A stretch of 64,000 bases of DNA, taken from DASRWI01 sp035654655 (GTDB lineage: Bacteria > Bacteroidota > Ignavibacteria > Ignavibacteriales > Ignavibacteriaceae). Shown one piece after another: positions 1 to 9,635 of the stretch (its first letter is position 1; every line of letters starts with the position of its first letter). The stretch lies in contig DASRWI010000010.1 in assembly GCA_035654655.1 (NCBI GenBank), positions 62,001 to 126,000 on the forward strand, written 5' to 3'. The notes beneath the pieces are model-generated. The model saw only the letters and a program-made list of their open reading frames with translations. It searched no databases and had not been told where the DNA came from. The translations under genes were made by a program, and so were the position numbers.

Positions 1-434
1 GAAGATAATGAAACAAGTTCTAATGATAAATAAATAAGAATAAGGTCAGCAGAAGAAACCATAAACATCATTCCTATTACCATACCGAATATTAAAGCAT
101 AATATTCACCATGTCTCTCAAAAGATTCTTTTACTTCTTTTGAAATTATTGAAAAGACAATAATTAAAGCAGAAGTGAAAAGTATAAGTATTTTAAAGAA
201 TGCACCAAAAGGGTCTACTGCAATAAGCTTTTGATTTGCCTGCATAACTGCAGTTGAAAAACCGAATTGTTCAATAACAAAAATAATTCCTACTGCAATA
301 CCAACTAATGCAACGTAGGGAAGAAACTTTTTATTATTATGCATGATTAGATCAACTGTAACAATAACAGCTAAGGCAATAGACAATGCTATTTCCGGTT
401 TAATCAAATATAAGTTGTTTAATAAAATATCCAC
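1..434 (-). CDS. nuoN: NADH-quinone oxidoreductase subunit N, partial (3' end outside window)
   Basis: Antiporter-like proton-pumping membrane subunit of complex I. Only the first 144 codons are visible; the rest lies left of base 1. The translation begins V/M-DILLNNLYLIKPEIALSIAL and continues with hydrophobic helices, including the family-typical run DLILIYLSLELVSLSS close to the window edge. I place the start at a GTG (432-434), because the frame carries the expected NuoN amino terminus and no ATG lies nearby. It is the last gene of the minus-strand nuo operon, 45 bases after nuoM. Identity is supported by both sequence and position. Confidence 0.88.
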   Translation of the reverse strand, partial: MDILLNNLYLIKPEIALSIALAVIVTVDLIMHNNKKFLPYVALVGIAVGIIFVIEQFGFSTAVMQANQKLIAVDPFGAFFKILILFTSALIIVFSIISKEVKESFERHGEYYALIFGMVIGMMFMVSSADLILIYLSLELVSLS

Positions 435-479
435 GATTACTACTTAAACTTTGTTAATAAATAATGACATTTGATCTAA

Positions 480-2075
480 TTAAAAACCACCAACAGAACC
501 ATAAAGTATTTTAGCTTTAGCCATAAAGTCTACCATTGCATTAACTGATGAATTCATTAAGTTAAGCATTGATGAAGGATATACTCCTAAGAATATGATT
601 ATTATGGTTAAAGGAACTAACATTGCATATTCTCTTAAATCAAGGTCTTTTAATTGATTCCATTTTTCATTCAAAGGACCTAAGAAGATTCTCTGCAAAG
701 TCCAAAGCATATAGCCGGCACCTAATAAAATGCCTAAGGTAGAAATTATTGTAACCACTCTAATACCAGCTTCATTAAACGCACCTAAGAAAACAAATGC
801 TTCAGAAACGAAACCGCTTAATCCCGGAAGTCCAATAGCTGCGAAAAAGGCTAATGTAACAAATCCAGTATAGATTGGCATTTGAGTTGCCAAACCGCCA
901 AAATCGTTAATACCTCTTGTATGAGCTCTATCGTAAATAACTCCTACAATAATAAAGAGCATTGCTGTTATTGTACCATGGTTAAACATCTGTAAGATAG
1001 CACCTGAAATACCGGCGGTATTCATTGATGCCATTCCCAACATTACAAAACCCATATGGGATACTGAAGAGTAAGCAATAAGCTTTTTAAAGTCCTTCTG
1101 AGCCATTGCACAAAGAGCACCATAAATAATATTTATCATACCAAAGAGTGCAATGTACCATCCTAATTGATGAGTAATTTCAGGGAAGATAGGATAACAA
1201 ATTCTTAAGATCCCGTAGGTTCCCATTTTCAAAAGAACGCCTGCAAGTATAACGCTTATAGCTGTTGGAGCTTCAACGTGCGCATCAGGTAACCATGTGT
1301 GAAAAGGGAACATAGGAATTTTTATAGCGAATCCGATAAACAATGCTATGTAGGCAATCATTCGTAAGCTTGACATAGGTGCAAGTATTCCACCATCAAT
1401 AAAGTTTGCCTTATCCATCATTGCTAATAAGTTGAAGGTAAATACTCTTGAACCGTCAGGTAAAATTTCTTGAACACTAAAGTATAAACCAATCATAACT
1501 AATAACATGAATACAGAACCAAGCAAAGTATATAAGAAGAATTTGATAGCTGCATATTCTCTTCTTTTGCCACCCCAGATACCAATTAAGAAGTACATAG
1601 GCAACAACATTAATTCCCAGAAGATATAGAACAAGAAGAAATCAAGTGCTACGAAAACACCCATCATACCTGTATCTAATAATAAAAATAATGCAAAGTA
1701 GCCTTTTACCTGCTTATCAATTTTCCAGGAAGCTAAAGTAGCTATGAAAGTAATGATTGATGTTAATAAAACCATAGGAACGCTTAAACCATCAATTCCT
1801 AAGAAATAATCAATCTTTATTGTTCCCAACCAAGAAAAGTTGGATATTTCGATCCATCTGAATTTTTCAATAAATTGAAAAGAGTTTGGATCATTTATTC
1901 CGCCCAGTGCATAATTATATGAGCTTAGCATAAAGCCGGCTAATATAACTTGTAACCCGGTAACTACAAGTGTAATGCTTTTAACAACTACACTCTGGGT
2001 TTTAGGTAAGAATAAAATAAGTACCATTCCTACAATAGGAAGAAAGGTAAGAAGCGATAAATATGGAAAATTCAT
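480..2075 (-). CDS. nuoM: NADH-quinone oxidoreductase subunit M
   Basis: Proton-pumping Mrp-antiporter-like subunit of complex I in the cytoplasmic membrane. The 531 residues are almost wholly hydrophobic, with about 14 membrane segments. Conserved family stretches are visible: FWELMLLPMYFLIG carrying the glutamate of the proton channel, HTWLPDAHVEAPTAIS, and a downstream lysine-containing helix (QKDFKKLIAYSSVSHMG). Length is normal for the family. It sits 19 bases downstream of nuoL in the minus-strand operon and is followed by nuoN. Confidence 0.97.
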   Translation of the reverse strand: MNFPYLSLLTFLPIVGMVLILFLPKTQSVVVKSITLVVTGLQVILAGFMLSSYNYALGGINDPNSFQFIEKFRWIEISNFSWLGTIKIDYFLGIDGLSVPMVLLTSIITFIATLASWKIDKQVKGYFALFLLLDTGMMGVFVALDFFLFYIFWELMLLPMYFLIGIWGGKRREYAAIKFFLYTLLGSVFMLLVMIGLYFSVQEILPDGSRVFTFNLLAMMDKANFIDGGILAPMSSLRMIAYIALFIGFAIKIPMFPFHTWLPDAHVEAPTAISVILAGVLLKMGTYGILRICYPIFPEITHQLGWYIALFGMINIIYGALCAMAQKDFKKLIAYSSVSHMGFVMLGMASMNTAGISGAILQMFNHGTITAMLFIIVGVIYDRAHTRGINDFGGLATQMPIYTGFVTLAFFAAIGLPGLSGFVSEAFVFLGAFNEAGIRVVTIISTLGILLGAGYMLWTLQRIFLGPLNEKWNQLKDLDLREYAMLVPLTIIIIFLGVYPSSMLNLMNSSVNAMVDFMAKAKILYGSVGGF

Positions 2076-2094
2076 TATTTCACCTGACTATAAA

Positions 2095-4209
2095 TTACTT
2101 TAATAAAAACAAAATTATTACTAATGAGAAAACTACTAACACAACGTAAGTTTGAACTTTTCCTGTTTGGAATCTTCTAAAAATTAAACCTATGAATCCA
2201 CTCAGATAAGCCATAAAATTAACAAGACCATCCACAACTACACTGTCAAACTTTCCACTGAATCTTGAAATTGCTCTTGTAACATCAGCAGAACCATCAA
2301 CAATACCATCAATAATCTTAGCATCAATCCAAGCTAATGCACTAGATAGTAAAAGAGTACCTTTTACAAAAGTAGCATCATAAATTTCATCGAAGTACCA
2401 TTTATTATAAGATAAGTTGTATAAAGGTTTAATTTTATTTGCAATTTTTTCAGGGTCAGCTTTCTTCCATTGATAGATAAAGAATGAGAAGAAAATACCA
2501 ATGCCAGCTACAATTAATGATAAAATCATCGCCGGATAATGTGCATGGTGCATTGCTTCTGTATAAGTTTCACTAAACATAACCTCATGATTAGCATTAC
2601 TTTTTGCTGAATGTTCAACAACATTTGCTTCGGAAATTTGTGACACTTCTTTTTCTTTAAAGAACTCATATTTATTTGGAGCAACTAAAGTAGGTTCATT
2701 AATCCATTTAGAAACAAACCATCCTTTACCGCCATCAATAGGATTTGGAGTGTACCAGAAGAATACTGATAAACCTGCTAACAATACTAAAGGCATTGCC
2801 ATTAACCAAGGAGATTCGTGAGCGTGATCGTATTTCTCTTTATTTCTGGGTTCTCCATGGAAAGCAAGTATAACTAATCTGAACATATAGAAAGCTGTCA
2901 TAGCAGCAACTAAAAATCCTACTGCTGCAAACAAATAGTTACCTGTTAAACCTGCAAAAGCCCAGGTACCTGCAAGAATACCATCTTTACTTAAGAAACC
3001 TGAAGTTAATGGAACACCTGAGATTGCAAGTGTCGACATTAAAAAGGTTGCATAAGTAACAGGAAGTTTTTTCTTTAAACCACCCATATTTCTAATATCT
3101 TGTTCATGGTGCATTGCGTGAATGACTGAACCTGAACCCAGGAACAAACAAGCTTTGAAAAATGCATGTGTTATTAAGTGGAAGAAAGCAAAGTGAAATG
3201 CTCCAACACCTAATGCCATTATCATATATCCTAACTGACTTACAGTTGAATATGCTAAAACTTTTTTAATATCATTTTGAGTAAGTGCTATCGTTGCCGG
3301 AATGAATGCTGAAATTGCTCCAATAGTAGCAATAATCATTAATGCATCTGCTGAAAGGAGAGCGAAAATTCTAACCACCAGGTAAACACCTGCTGCTACC
3401 ATTGTTGCTGCATGGATTAATGCACTAACCGGGGTTGGACCTTCCATAGCATCAGGTAACCATACGTGTAATGGGAACTGAGCTGATTTTCCAATTGCAC
3501 CCGCAAAAATTAAAAGTCCAGTTATTGTTAACCAAAGTTCGCTTCCAAAAGGAAGATGTCCTTTTGCAATTTCATTAAAGATAGTTTCGAATGTAAATGT
3601 TTTATAGGTTGCAAATAATATTAAGATACCTGAAAACATTCCTATATCACCAATACGGTTAACAATGAAGGCTTTCTTTGAAGCATCTGAAGCTGATTTC
3701 TTTTCAAACCAGAATCCGATTAATAAGTATGATGACAAACCTACCAATTCCCAAAAGATATACATCATCAACATATTATGGGTAAAGACGATACCTGTCA
3801 TTGAGAATGTGAAAATACCTAAATAAGCAAAATACCTGTTATATCTTTTATCTCCGTGCATATAAACAATAGAGAATAAATGAACAAGCATACTTATTAA
3901 GGTAACGACGAAAATCATTATAACAGATAAGTTATCCACTATAATTCCTAAATCCCATTGGATTGGTCCTAATAAAGGAGTGTTGCCGAGGTTAACCCAA
4001 GTGAATTCTTTAACGATGTTGACATCAGGAAAATAGACGAGCTTTTGAACCATCAGAAATACTGAAGCTAAAAAAGCTAGAATGATAATCGAGACTTCAA
4101 TAAGGTAAGCTTTTTTAATTTTCATACCTGCAAAAATTACGGCTGTAAACCCTAACAGAGGTAAGAAAAGAATTGCTATTGCCAGTTGTACTAGTTGTAT
4201 ATCAGTCAT
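2095..4209 (-). CDS. nuoL: NADH-quinone oxidoreductase subunit L
   Basis: Largest antiporter-like subunit of complex I, at the distal end of the membrane arm. The 704-residue protein shows the NuoL signatures FWELVGLSSYLLIGFW and HVWLPDAMEGPTPVSALIHA. A soluble loop rich in Glu, Asn and His lies at about residues 490-555, and the carboxyl-terminal extension should form the lateral helix and anchor. The loop (PNKYEFFKEKEV, then HSAKSNANHE) is the least conserved part. Seven bases separate it from nuoK. Confidence 0.97.
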   Translation of the reverse strand: MTDIQLVQLAIAILFLPLLGFTAVIFAGMKIKKAYLIEVSIIILAFLASVFLMVQKLVYFPDVNIVKEFTWVNLGNTPLLGPIQWDLGIIVDNLSVIMIFVVTLISMLVHLFSIVYMHGDKRYNRYFAYLGIFTFSMTGIVFTHNMLMMYIFWELVGLSSYLLIGFWFEKKSASDASKKAFIVNRIGDIGMFSGILILFATYKTFTFETIFNEIAKGHLPFGSELWLTITGLLIFAGAIGKSAQFPLHVWLPDAMEGPTPVSALIHAATMVAAGVYLVVRIFALLSADALMIIATIGAISAFIPATIALTQNDIKKVLAYSTVSQLGYMIMALGVGAFHFAFFHLITHAFFKACLFLGSGSVIHAMHHEQDIRNMGGLKKKLPVTYATFLMSTLAISGVPLTSGFLSKDGILAGTWAFAGLTGNYLFAAVGFLVAAMTAFYMFRLVILAFHGEPRNKEKYDHAHESPWLMAMPLVLLAGLSVFFWYTPNPIDGGKGWFVSKWINEPTLVAPNKYEFFKEKEVSQISEANVVEHSAKSNANHEVMFSETYTEAMHHAHYPAMILSLIVAGIGIFFSFFIYQWKKADPEKIANKIKPLYNLSYNKWYFDEIYDATFVKGTLLLSSALAWIDAKIIDGIVDGSADVTRAISRFSGKFDSVVVDGLVNFMAYLSGFIGLIFRRFQTGKVQTYVVLVVFSLVIILFLLK

Positions 4210-4216
4210 ATCTTTT

Positions 4217-4525
4217 CTAATCTTTTAATGTATCAATTTCATCAACATTAACAGTTGAGAAGTTTTTATAAATGTTCAAAACAATTGCCAAAGCTATAGC
4301 TGCTTCAGCTGCAGCTAAAACTATAACGAACAAAGCATAAAGTTGTCCGTGGTTATAGTTATTGTATTTTCCAAATGCAATAAAGTTTATGTTTGCTGCA
4401 TTCAGTATTAATTCTACACCCATCAAAACCATAATGGCGTTCTTTCTGGTGATGATACCAAAAAGTCCGAGGGAGAAGAGAATAGAACTAATAATTAAGT
4501 AATGTGTTAAACCTATTGTTATCAT
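4217..4525 (-). CDS. nuoK: NADH-quinone oxidoreductase subunit K
   Basis: Small three-helix membrane subunit of complex I (102 residues, the normal size). The two membrane-buried glutamates of the proton path are visible in GVELILNAANINF and AAAEAAIALAIVLNIYK. It lies between nuoJ and nuoL with short spacers, as in other complex I operons. Confidence 0.97.
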   Translation of the reverse strand: MITIGLTHYLIISSILFSLGLFGIITRKNAIMVLMGVELILNAANINFIAFGKYNNYNHGQLYALFVIVLAAAEAAIALAIVLNIYKNFSTVNVDEIDTLKD

Positions 4526-4539
4526 ATTTCTTTCAACAT

Positions 4540-5028
4540 TTATTTTCTTGCTAAAGAAGCTGCACCAACAAGTGCAATCAATAAAATTATTCCTAATAGT
4601 TCGAAAGCAATTACATACTCGTTCATTAAAGTATTACCTAATGAAGCTAAAGTAGTAGAAGGTATTGGATTATCGATTTGTATCCATTTTGTATTTGTTA
4701 CGACAGCAATTAAGAAGCCGGCAAACAATCCGACTCCAATGGACGCAGGTAATAGCTGCATTGTGCCCGTTTTAATATCAACACTTGTAATTTTATTTGT
4801 AAGCATTACACCAAATAGAAGTATAATTACTATGCCACCTATGTAAACTACTAATTGGACTATAGCTACGAAGTCTGAACCTAATAGAACATATAAACCG
4901 GCAGCACCAAATAATGTTAGCATTAAGAAGAAGGCTGATTGAACTATATTTCTGATAGTAACTGTAAAGAAAGCAGATACGACAGTAACTGCCGCAAATA
5001 AATAAAATATTACATCATAAATTGTCAT
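4540..5028 (-). CDS. nuoJ: NADH-quinone oxidoreductase subunit J
   Basis: Membrane subunit of complex I (162 residues, five predicted helices). The conserved third helix is seen as QLVVYIGGIVIILLFGVML, containing the residues of the pi-bulge that couples quinone reduction to proton pumping in characterised complexes. Two bases separate it from nuoI upstream, and nuoK follows. Confidence 0.96.
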   Translation of the reverse strand: MTIYDVIFYLFAAVTVVSAFFTVTIRNIVQSAFFLMLTLFGAAGLYVLLGSDFVAIVQLVVYIGGIVIILLFGVMLTNKITSVDIKTGTMQLLPASIGVGLFAGFLIAVVTNTKWIQIDNPIPSTTLASLGNTLMNEYVIAFELLGIILLIALVGAASLARK

Positions 5029-5030
5029 AA

Positions 5031-5609
5031 TTATTTTGCCTCACTATTTTCTACTGGTGGTACAGGTTTGGCTTCAACTTTAGGGGCAACAGGTGCTGCT
5101 GCTTTTTGAGTAGCTTTTTCAGCTTCAAACTGTGCATAGTTTATTTTTTTCTGTTCTCTTTCTGGTTTAGTAAGATTAACAAAATCATAAACTAAATTTT
5201 CGCGCTCATATTCTGAAAATTCATACACATCTGTCATATAAATACATTCAGTTGGGCAGGGGAATACGCAAAGTTGACAGTAGCAGCATTTTGCAATATC
5301 AATATCAAACTTGGTTACCCATAAAGCTTTTTTCTTTCCTTGAGAAGTTTTTCCAAGGTCTTCACCCGGAATACTTTTAACAGTTTCAATAGATATACAG
5401 GAAACAGGGCAAGCTCTTGCACATTGATCGCAGCCAATACAATCTTCAATATTAACATAAAGCCTGTTTCTTTCTCTTTCAGGAAGTTGAGGTTTTACAT
5501 CAGGATATTGAATTGTTACTGCAGGAACGAAAAGATGCTTGAAAGTAATTTTCATTCCAATAGCTATTGTTGATAATGCGCTATATATGTTTTTAAAATA
5601 TTGTATCAT
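5031..5609 (-). CDS. nuoI: NADH-quinone oxidoreductase subunit I (2x[4Fe-4S])
   Basis: Ferredoxin-like connecting subunit that carries clusters N6a and N6b toward the quinone site. Two CxxCxxCxxxCP motifs are present: C57, C60, C63, C67 and C108, C111, C114, C118. At 192 residues it is somewhat long because of an alanine-, proline- and lysine-rich tail from about residue 160, which looks disordered. The gene starts one base after nuoH ends. Confidence 0.97.
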   Translation of the reverse strand: MIQYFKNIYSALSTIAIGMKITFKHLFVPAVTIQYPDVKPQLPERERNRLYVNIEDCIGCDQCARACPVSCISIETVKSIPGEDLGKTSQGKKKALWVTKFDIDIAKCCYCQLCVFPCPTECIYMTDVYEFSEYERENLVYDFVNLTKPEREQKKINYAQFEAEKATQKAAAPVAPKVEAKPVPPVENSEAK

Positions 5610-5610
5610 A

Positions 5611-6681
5611 TTATAATAGTGTTATTAGTCCGACAATAATCAAATTAACAAATGCGATTGGAATTAAATACTTCCAGCAAACAGCCATAAGCTGGTCAAC
5701 TCTTAATCTTGGAAGAGTCCATCTTAACCACATTTGAACAAACACGAAGAATATTCCTTTTGCAGCAAACCAGAAAAATTGTTCAACTGGTACTAACCAG
5801 GATATTCCCAATAAATTTCCTAAATAACCAATAGGGGATTGATAGCCACCTAAAAAGATTGCTGTTACTATTGCAGATACAGCATACATATTTGCATATT
5901 CTGCTAAGAAGAACATTGCAAACTTAATTCCTGAATATTCAGTATGATAACCTGCAACTAGTTCTGATTCAGCTTCAGGGATATCAAAAGGAGTTCTGTT
6001 AACTTCAGCTAATGTACTTGTATACATTATAAGGAATGAACTAAACATAAAAGGTATTAAAAGAAATTTGCCAACTGATAAACCTGGACCACCAAGTATC
6101 AACCAATTCCAGAAATAACCAGTTTGCCATTCACTTAAAGTTGCTAGGTTTAAAGTTCCTGTAATCATAATAATAGATAATATTACAAGTACAGTTGGAA
6201 TTTCGTAACTAATTATCTGCGCAGCTGACCTCATTGCACCTAATAAAGAGTATTTATTATTTGATGCCCATCCAGCCATTAAAATGCCAGCAACAACAAT
6301 ACTTGATGCAGCAATTATAAATAAAAGACCTAAGTCTAAATTGCTTCCTATATATGTGCTTGAAAAAGGTATTGCTGCAAAAGCTGCATAACTACCTGCA
6401 AATACTAAGAAGGGCGCAATATTAAATAATTTTTTGTCAGTATCACTAGCGACTATATCTTCTTTTTGCAGAAGCTTTAAAATGTCAGCGATAGTTTGAG
6501 TAGCACCATGCCATCCGGTTCTCATTGGCCCTAAACGATCCTGCATATGAGCAGAAACTTTTCTTTCCAACCAAACAGCAAATAATGCAAACAATAAAAC
6601 AAAAGTAAGAGGTATAAAACTGCTAATGATTGCAGCTAATATTCCGCTTCCGGTTAGTTCTGCTAAATAATCGTATATCAT
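5611..6681 (-). CDS. nuoH: NADH-quinone oxidoreductase subunit H
   Basis: Membrane subunit that forms much of the quinone-binding chamber of complex I. It has 356 residues and about eight helices. The family signature EVNRTPFDIPEAESELVAGY is intact, as is the early MQDRLGPMRTGWHG loop. Its start overlaps the end of nuoD by four bases (ATGA type), suggesting translational coupling. Confidence 0.97.
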   Translation of the reverse strand: MIYDYLAELTGSGILAAIISSFIPLTFVLLFALFAVWLERKVSAHMQDRLGPMRTGWHGATQTIADILKLLQKEDIVASDTDKKLFNIAPFLVFAGSYAAFAAIPFSSTYIGSNLDLGLLFIIAASSIVVAGILMAGWASNNKYSLLGAMRSAAQIISYEIPTVLVILSIIMITGTLNLATLSEWQTGYFWNWLILGGPGLSVGKFLLIPFMFSSFLIMYTSTLAEVNRTPFDIPEAESELVAGYHTEYSGIKFAMFFLAEYANMYAVSAIVTAIFLGGYQSPIGYLGNLLGISWLVPVEQFFWFAAKGIFFVFVQMWLRWTLPRLRVDQLMAVCWKYLIPIAFVNLIIVGLITLL

Positions 6682-7793
6682 CTATCTACCTCTCCAAGAA
6701 CTATGTCTATACTTCCCAAAACAGCGATTACGTCTGCTATTAAGTGACCTTTACATAATTCGTTTATGACTTCAAGGTTAACAAAAGAAGGGCCTTTAAC
6801 TTTTACTCTAAAAGGATTGGCTGCACCATTACTAATTATAAAATAGCCTAATTCTCCTCTAGGATTTTCAACTCTGCTATATAATTGACCTATAGGTGGT
6901 TTAATTCTCTTTGGTATTGCCGAAGTAACATCACCTTCTGGTAATGCTTCAAAAGCCTGTTCAATAATTTTAAGACTTTGTTCCATTTCAAGAACACGAA
7001 CATAATAACGATCCCAACAATCACCTACAGTTCCAACTAAACCTTCACCAACAGGGATATCAAAATCAAATCTATCATAAATAGAATATGGATCATTTTT
7101 CCTTACATCCCATTTTAATCCTGAACCTCTTAATACCGGTCCAGATGTTCCGTAATTGATAGCTGTTTCTAAAGGTAGAACACCTACATTAGCACATCTT
7201 TCAATAAATATTTTGTTTCCAGTAAGAAGGTCATTTAATTCTTTTACCTTAGGTCTGAAATAGGGAATAAATTCTTTTGCATTACGAATGAAGTCAGGAT
7301 GAAGATCGTGTGAAAGTCCACCAACCCACATATAGTTATAGAGCATTCTTGCTCCACAAACCATTTCAAAAAGACTAAGAATCATTTCTCTATCTCTAAA
7401 GCAGAATAGGAAAGGAGTCATAGCACCGATATCATTACCAAAAGTACCAAGTGCAACCAGGTGTGAAGCAATTCTTTGAAATTCAGCCATAATTACTCTA
7501 ATGTACTCAACTCTTTCAGGAACTTGAATGCCAAGAAGCCTTTCTACAGCAACTACATAACCAAATTCATTTCCCATTGCTGCCAAATAATCCATTCTAT
7601 CTGTATAAGGAATTATTTGAGGGTAGGTCATAGCTTCTGCATGTTTCTCAAAGCATCTGTGTAGATAACCTAAATGAGGAGTAACATTAATAATTAATTC
7701 ACCTTCAAGTTTTAACTCCAACCTTAACACACCGTGTGTAGAAGGGTGTTGAGGTCCAAGATTTAAAACCATTTCTTCAGTTTTTAATGACAT
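6678..7793 (-). CDS. nuoD: NADH-quinone oxidoreductase subunit D (49 kDa)
   Basis: Peripheral-arm subunit, homologous to the NiFe hydrogenase large subunit, that lines the quinone pocket. The protein opens with NLGPQHPSTHGVLRLELKLEGE, the family hallmark, and keeps LRGSGLKWDVRK and RVENPRGELGYF. At 371 residues it is slightly short compared with the roughly 400 of many bacterial NuoD proteins, but both ends look complete. It follows nuoC as a separate gene (no nuoCD fusion). Confidence 0.97.
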   Translation of the reverse strand: MSLKTEEMVLNLGPQHPSTHGVLRLELKLEGELIINVTPHLGYLHRCFEKHAEAMTYPQIIPYTDRMDYLAAMGNEFGYVVAVERLLGIQVPERVEYIRVIMAEFQRIASHLVALGTFGNDIGAMTPFLFCFRDREMILSLFEMVCGARMLYNYMWVGGLSHDLHPDFIRNAKEFIPYFRPKVKELNDLLTGNKIFIERCANVGVLPLETAINYGTSGPVLRGSGLKWDVRKNDPYSIYDRFDFDIPVGEGLVGTVGDCWDRYYVRVLEMEQSLKIIEQAFEALPEGDVTSAIPKRIKPPIGQLYSRVENPRGELGYFIISNGAANPFRVKVKGPSFVNLEVINELCKGHLIADVIAVLGSIDIVLGEVDR

Positions 7794-7826
7794 ACTATAT
7801 AATCTTCTTAATTTATTAACTATATA

Positions 7827-8336
7827 TTAATATGGAATTTTCATTCCCTGGTAAAATTCAGGATTTTTGTAATCTTTTCTCAAAGGAAAACCAAATTCCC
7901 AATCATAAGGCATAAGTATTCTTCTTAAATCAGGGTGATTCAAGAAAATAATACCGAACATATCATAAGCTTCTCTTTCGTGCCAATCTGCTGATCTCCA
8001 AACTTCTTCAACAGAAACCACTTCAGGATTTTCTCTTGGAGTGGAAACTCTTAGAACTACTTTATGATTTAGTTGAGTTGATTCCAAATGATAATAAACG
8101 CTTAAAGTTCCACCGGTAATAATATCATTAGCCTTGGTTCCATTAGCATCATCAACACCTGATAAAAGCATAAGGTTATCGAATAAAAACTGCTCAGTAT
8201 CTCTAAGGAAATAAGATATCTTATCAATCTCGAAAGGATTAACTAATATAAAAGGTTCAATATTAGCAGTGTTCAGTTCAATTATTGAATCACCAAATTT
8301 TTCTTTAAGTACTTGGAAAATTTCTTCTGTTTTCAT
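7827..8336 (-). CDS. nuoC: NADH-quinone oxidoreductase subunit C (30 kDa)
   Basis: Peripheral-arm subunit of complex I without redox cofactor. The 30 kDa signature is visible at the carboxyl end: EREAYDMFGIIFLNHPDLRRIL, followed by GFPLRKDY. It has 169 residues and overlaps nuoB by four bases. Confidence 0.96.
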   Translation of the reverse strand: MKTEEIFQVLKEKFGDSIIELNTANIEPFILVNPFEIDKISYFLRDTEQFLFDNLMLLSGVDDANGTKANDIITGGTLSVYYHLESTQLNHKVVLRVSTPRENPEVVSVEEVWRSADWHEREAYDMFGIIFLNHPDLRRILMPYDWEFGFPLRKDYKNPEFYQGMKIPY

Positions 8337-8824
8337 GCTATTTTATTTAAGGGTTTATTTCTAATTTTTTCCTGTAACTTCATTAAACCTTCCAACAAAG
8401 CCTCAGGTCTTGGAGGACAACCGGGAACGTAAACATCAACCGGGATAACTCTATCAACTCCTTTTAAAACGTGATATCCATGTTCCCAGTAAGGACCACC
8501 GGAATTTGAACAGCTGCCCATTGAAATAACATATTTTGGATCAGGCATTTGTTCGTATAATCTTTTAATTCTTATAGCCATCTTTAAAGTAACGGTACCA
8601 GAAATAATAATAATATCAGCTTGACGGGGGGAAGCACGGGGGATAACTCCAAATCGGTCAAAATCGTAATGAGAAGCCGATGTAGCCATCATTTCGATAG
8701 CACAACATGCTAATCCAAATCCTACTTGCCATAAAGATGAAAGTCGTGACCAGTTAAGGAGATCTTCAGCTTTGGCAATTACTATATTACCATCTTCAAA
8801 TTGTTTATCTAATAAACTACTCAT
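8333..8824 (-). CDS. nuoB: NADH-quinone oxidoreductase subunit B (cluster N2)
   Basis: Subunit that binds the terminal [4Fe-4S] cluster N2 next to the quinone site. The four ligands are present in the family pattern: adjacent C40 and C41 (LACCAIEMMATS), C105 (GSCSNSGG) and C136 (VPGCPPRPEALL). 163 residues, normal length. Second gene of the operon, 18 bases after nuoA. Confidence 0.97.
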   Translation of the reverse strand: MSSLLDKQFEDGNIVIAKAEDLLNWSRLSSLWQVGFGLACCAIEMMATSASHYDFDRFGVIPRASPRQADIIIISGTVTLKMAIRIKRLYEQMPDPKYVISMGSCSNSGGPYWEHGYHVLKGVDRVIPVDVYVPGCPPRPEALLEGLMKLQEKIRNKPLNKIA

Positions 8825-8842
8825 ATTATTATTACTTTTTAT

Positions 8843-9277
8843 TTATGGAGCAACTTCTTCAGCTATGTTAATTTTTTCAATAATTTTGTGTTTTTTTATG
8901 GTAGGAGGAACAATTTTAGGTCTTGCCCATTCTAAATCGCCTTTTCTCCATTCGTAAGCCATACCCAAACCAAGAAGAATTAAGAAAATAGCACCCGGTA
9001 AGAATCCAGCCATTCCATATTGCTTATATACTAAAGCCCATGGAATAAGTAAAACAACTTCAACATCAAAAATTAAAAATATTAAGGCAACTACATAGAA
9101 GCGGATATTAAACTTTACCCAAGGTGAGCCTTCCGGGTTTTCTCCGCATTCGTAGGTTAATAATTTTTCCTTAGTAGGTCTAGCTGGTCTTATTAATTTT
9201 GCTACAAAAATTAACATTCCAACTAAAAATACTGACGTAAGAAGGAATACGAAAATTTTACCAAATTCTGTTAACAT
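8843..9277 (-). CDS. nuoA: NADH-quinone oxidoreductase subunit A
   Basis: Small three-helix membrane subunit that opens the complex I operon. Conserved features are the loop YECGENPEGSPWVKFNIRFY and the helix LIFLIFDVEVVLLIPWAL. The 144 residues include a hydrophilic tail of about 30 residues. No clear Shine-Dalgarno sequence precedes the ATG. A possible promoter lies about 25 to 55 bases upstream (see separate entry). Confidence 0.96.
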   Translation of the reverse strand: MLTEFGKIFVFLLTSVFLVGMLIFVAKLIRPARPTKEKLLTYECGENPEGSPWVKFNIRFYVVALIFLIFDVEVVLLIPWALVYKQYGMAGFLPGAIFLILLGLGMAYEWRKGDLEWARPKIVPPTIKKHKIIEKINIAEEVAP

Positions 9278-9635
9278 AAAGCTTTAAATTATTGTTATTT
9301 CCTAACTTAATAAATTTTTGTAATAGATGTCAAAGATTTACTAAGTTTTTCTTATTATTTTAATTTCTTTTAAAAAAAAGTAAAGACTTTTTACTTTTTC
9401 AATTTATATGCCAACCAAATCCTGCTTTTATCAACTTATTGAAAGTTTTATTTTTATAAATGTTTTCAATATTTAGATATGTATAATTCATGTTCTCATA
9501 AAAGAGAATACATAATAAATTTTGATTAAATAATCCACAATTTTATTTATCAGACAGGATAAAAAAAAGGGGAATATTTTTGTAATTACAAATATATTCC
9601 CTATTTTTTAATAAAATTGAAAAGAATAAAGAAGT
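9278..9635. other. AT-rich intergenic region between nuo operon and amidohydrolase gene
   Basis: 358 bases without a supportable gene. The right part lies downstream of the amidohydrolase stop and carries AT-rich sequence with no strong hairpin. The left part should hold the nuo promoter. No repeat or small coding frame with a ribosome site was recognised. Confidence 0.6.
9307..9334 (-). promoter_or_regulatory. possible promoter of the nuo operon
   Basis: On the minus strand TTGACA (9329-9334) is followed after 16 bases by TATTAA (9307-9312), about 30 bases before the nuoA start. The -35 match is perfect and the -10 partial (4 of 6). Other promoters in this window look Bacteroidota-like, so this E. 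coli-style reading is tentative. Confidence 0.3.

Noticed and set aside
5340..5573. Plus-strand frame opposite nuoI
   Set aside because: Antisense shadow of a certain gene with no family features; similar shadows opposite nuoD, kdpA, kdpB, glgC and others were also left out.
9278..9635. Small gene between nuoA and the amidohydrolase
   Set aside because: No frame with a ribosome site or plausible composition.
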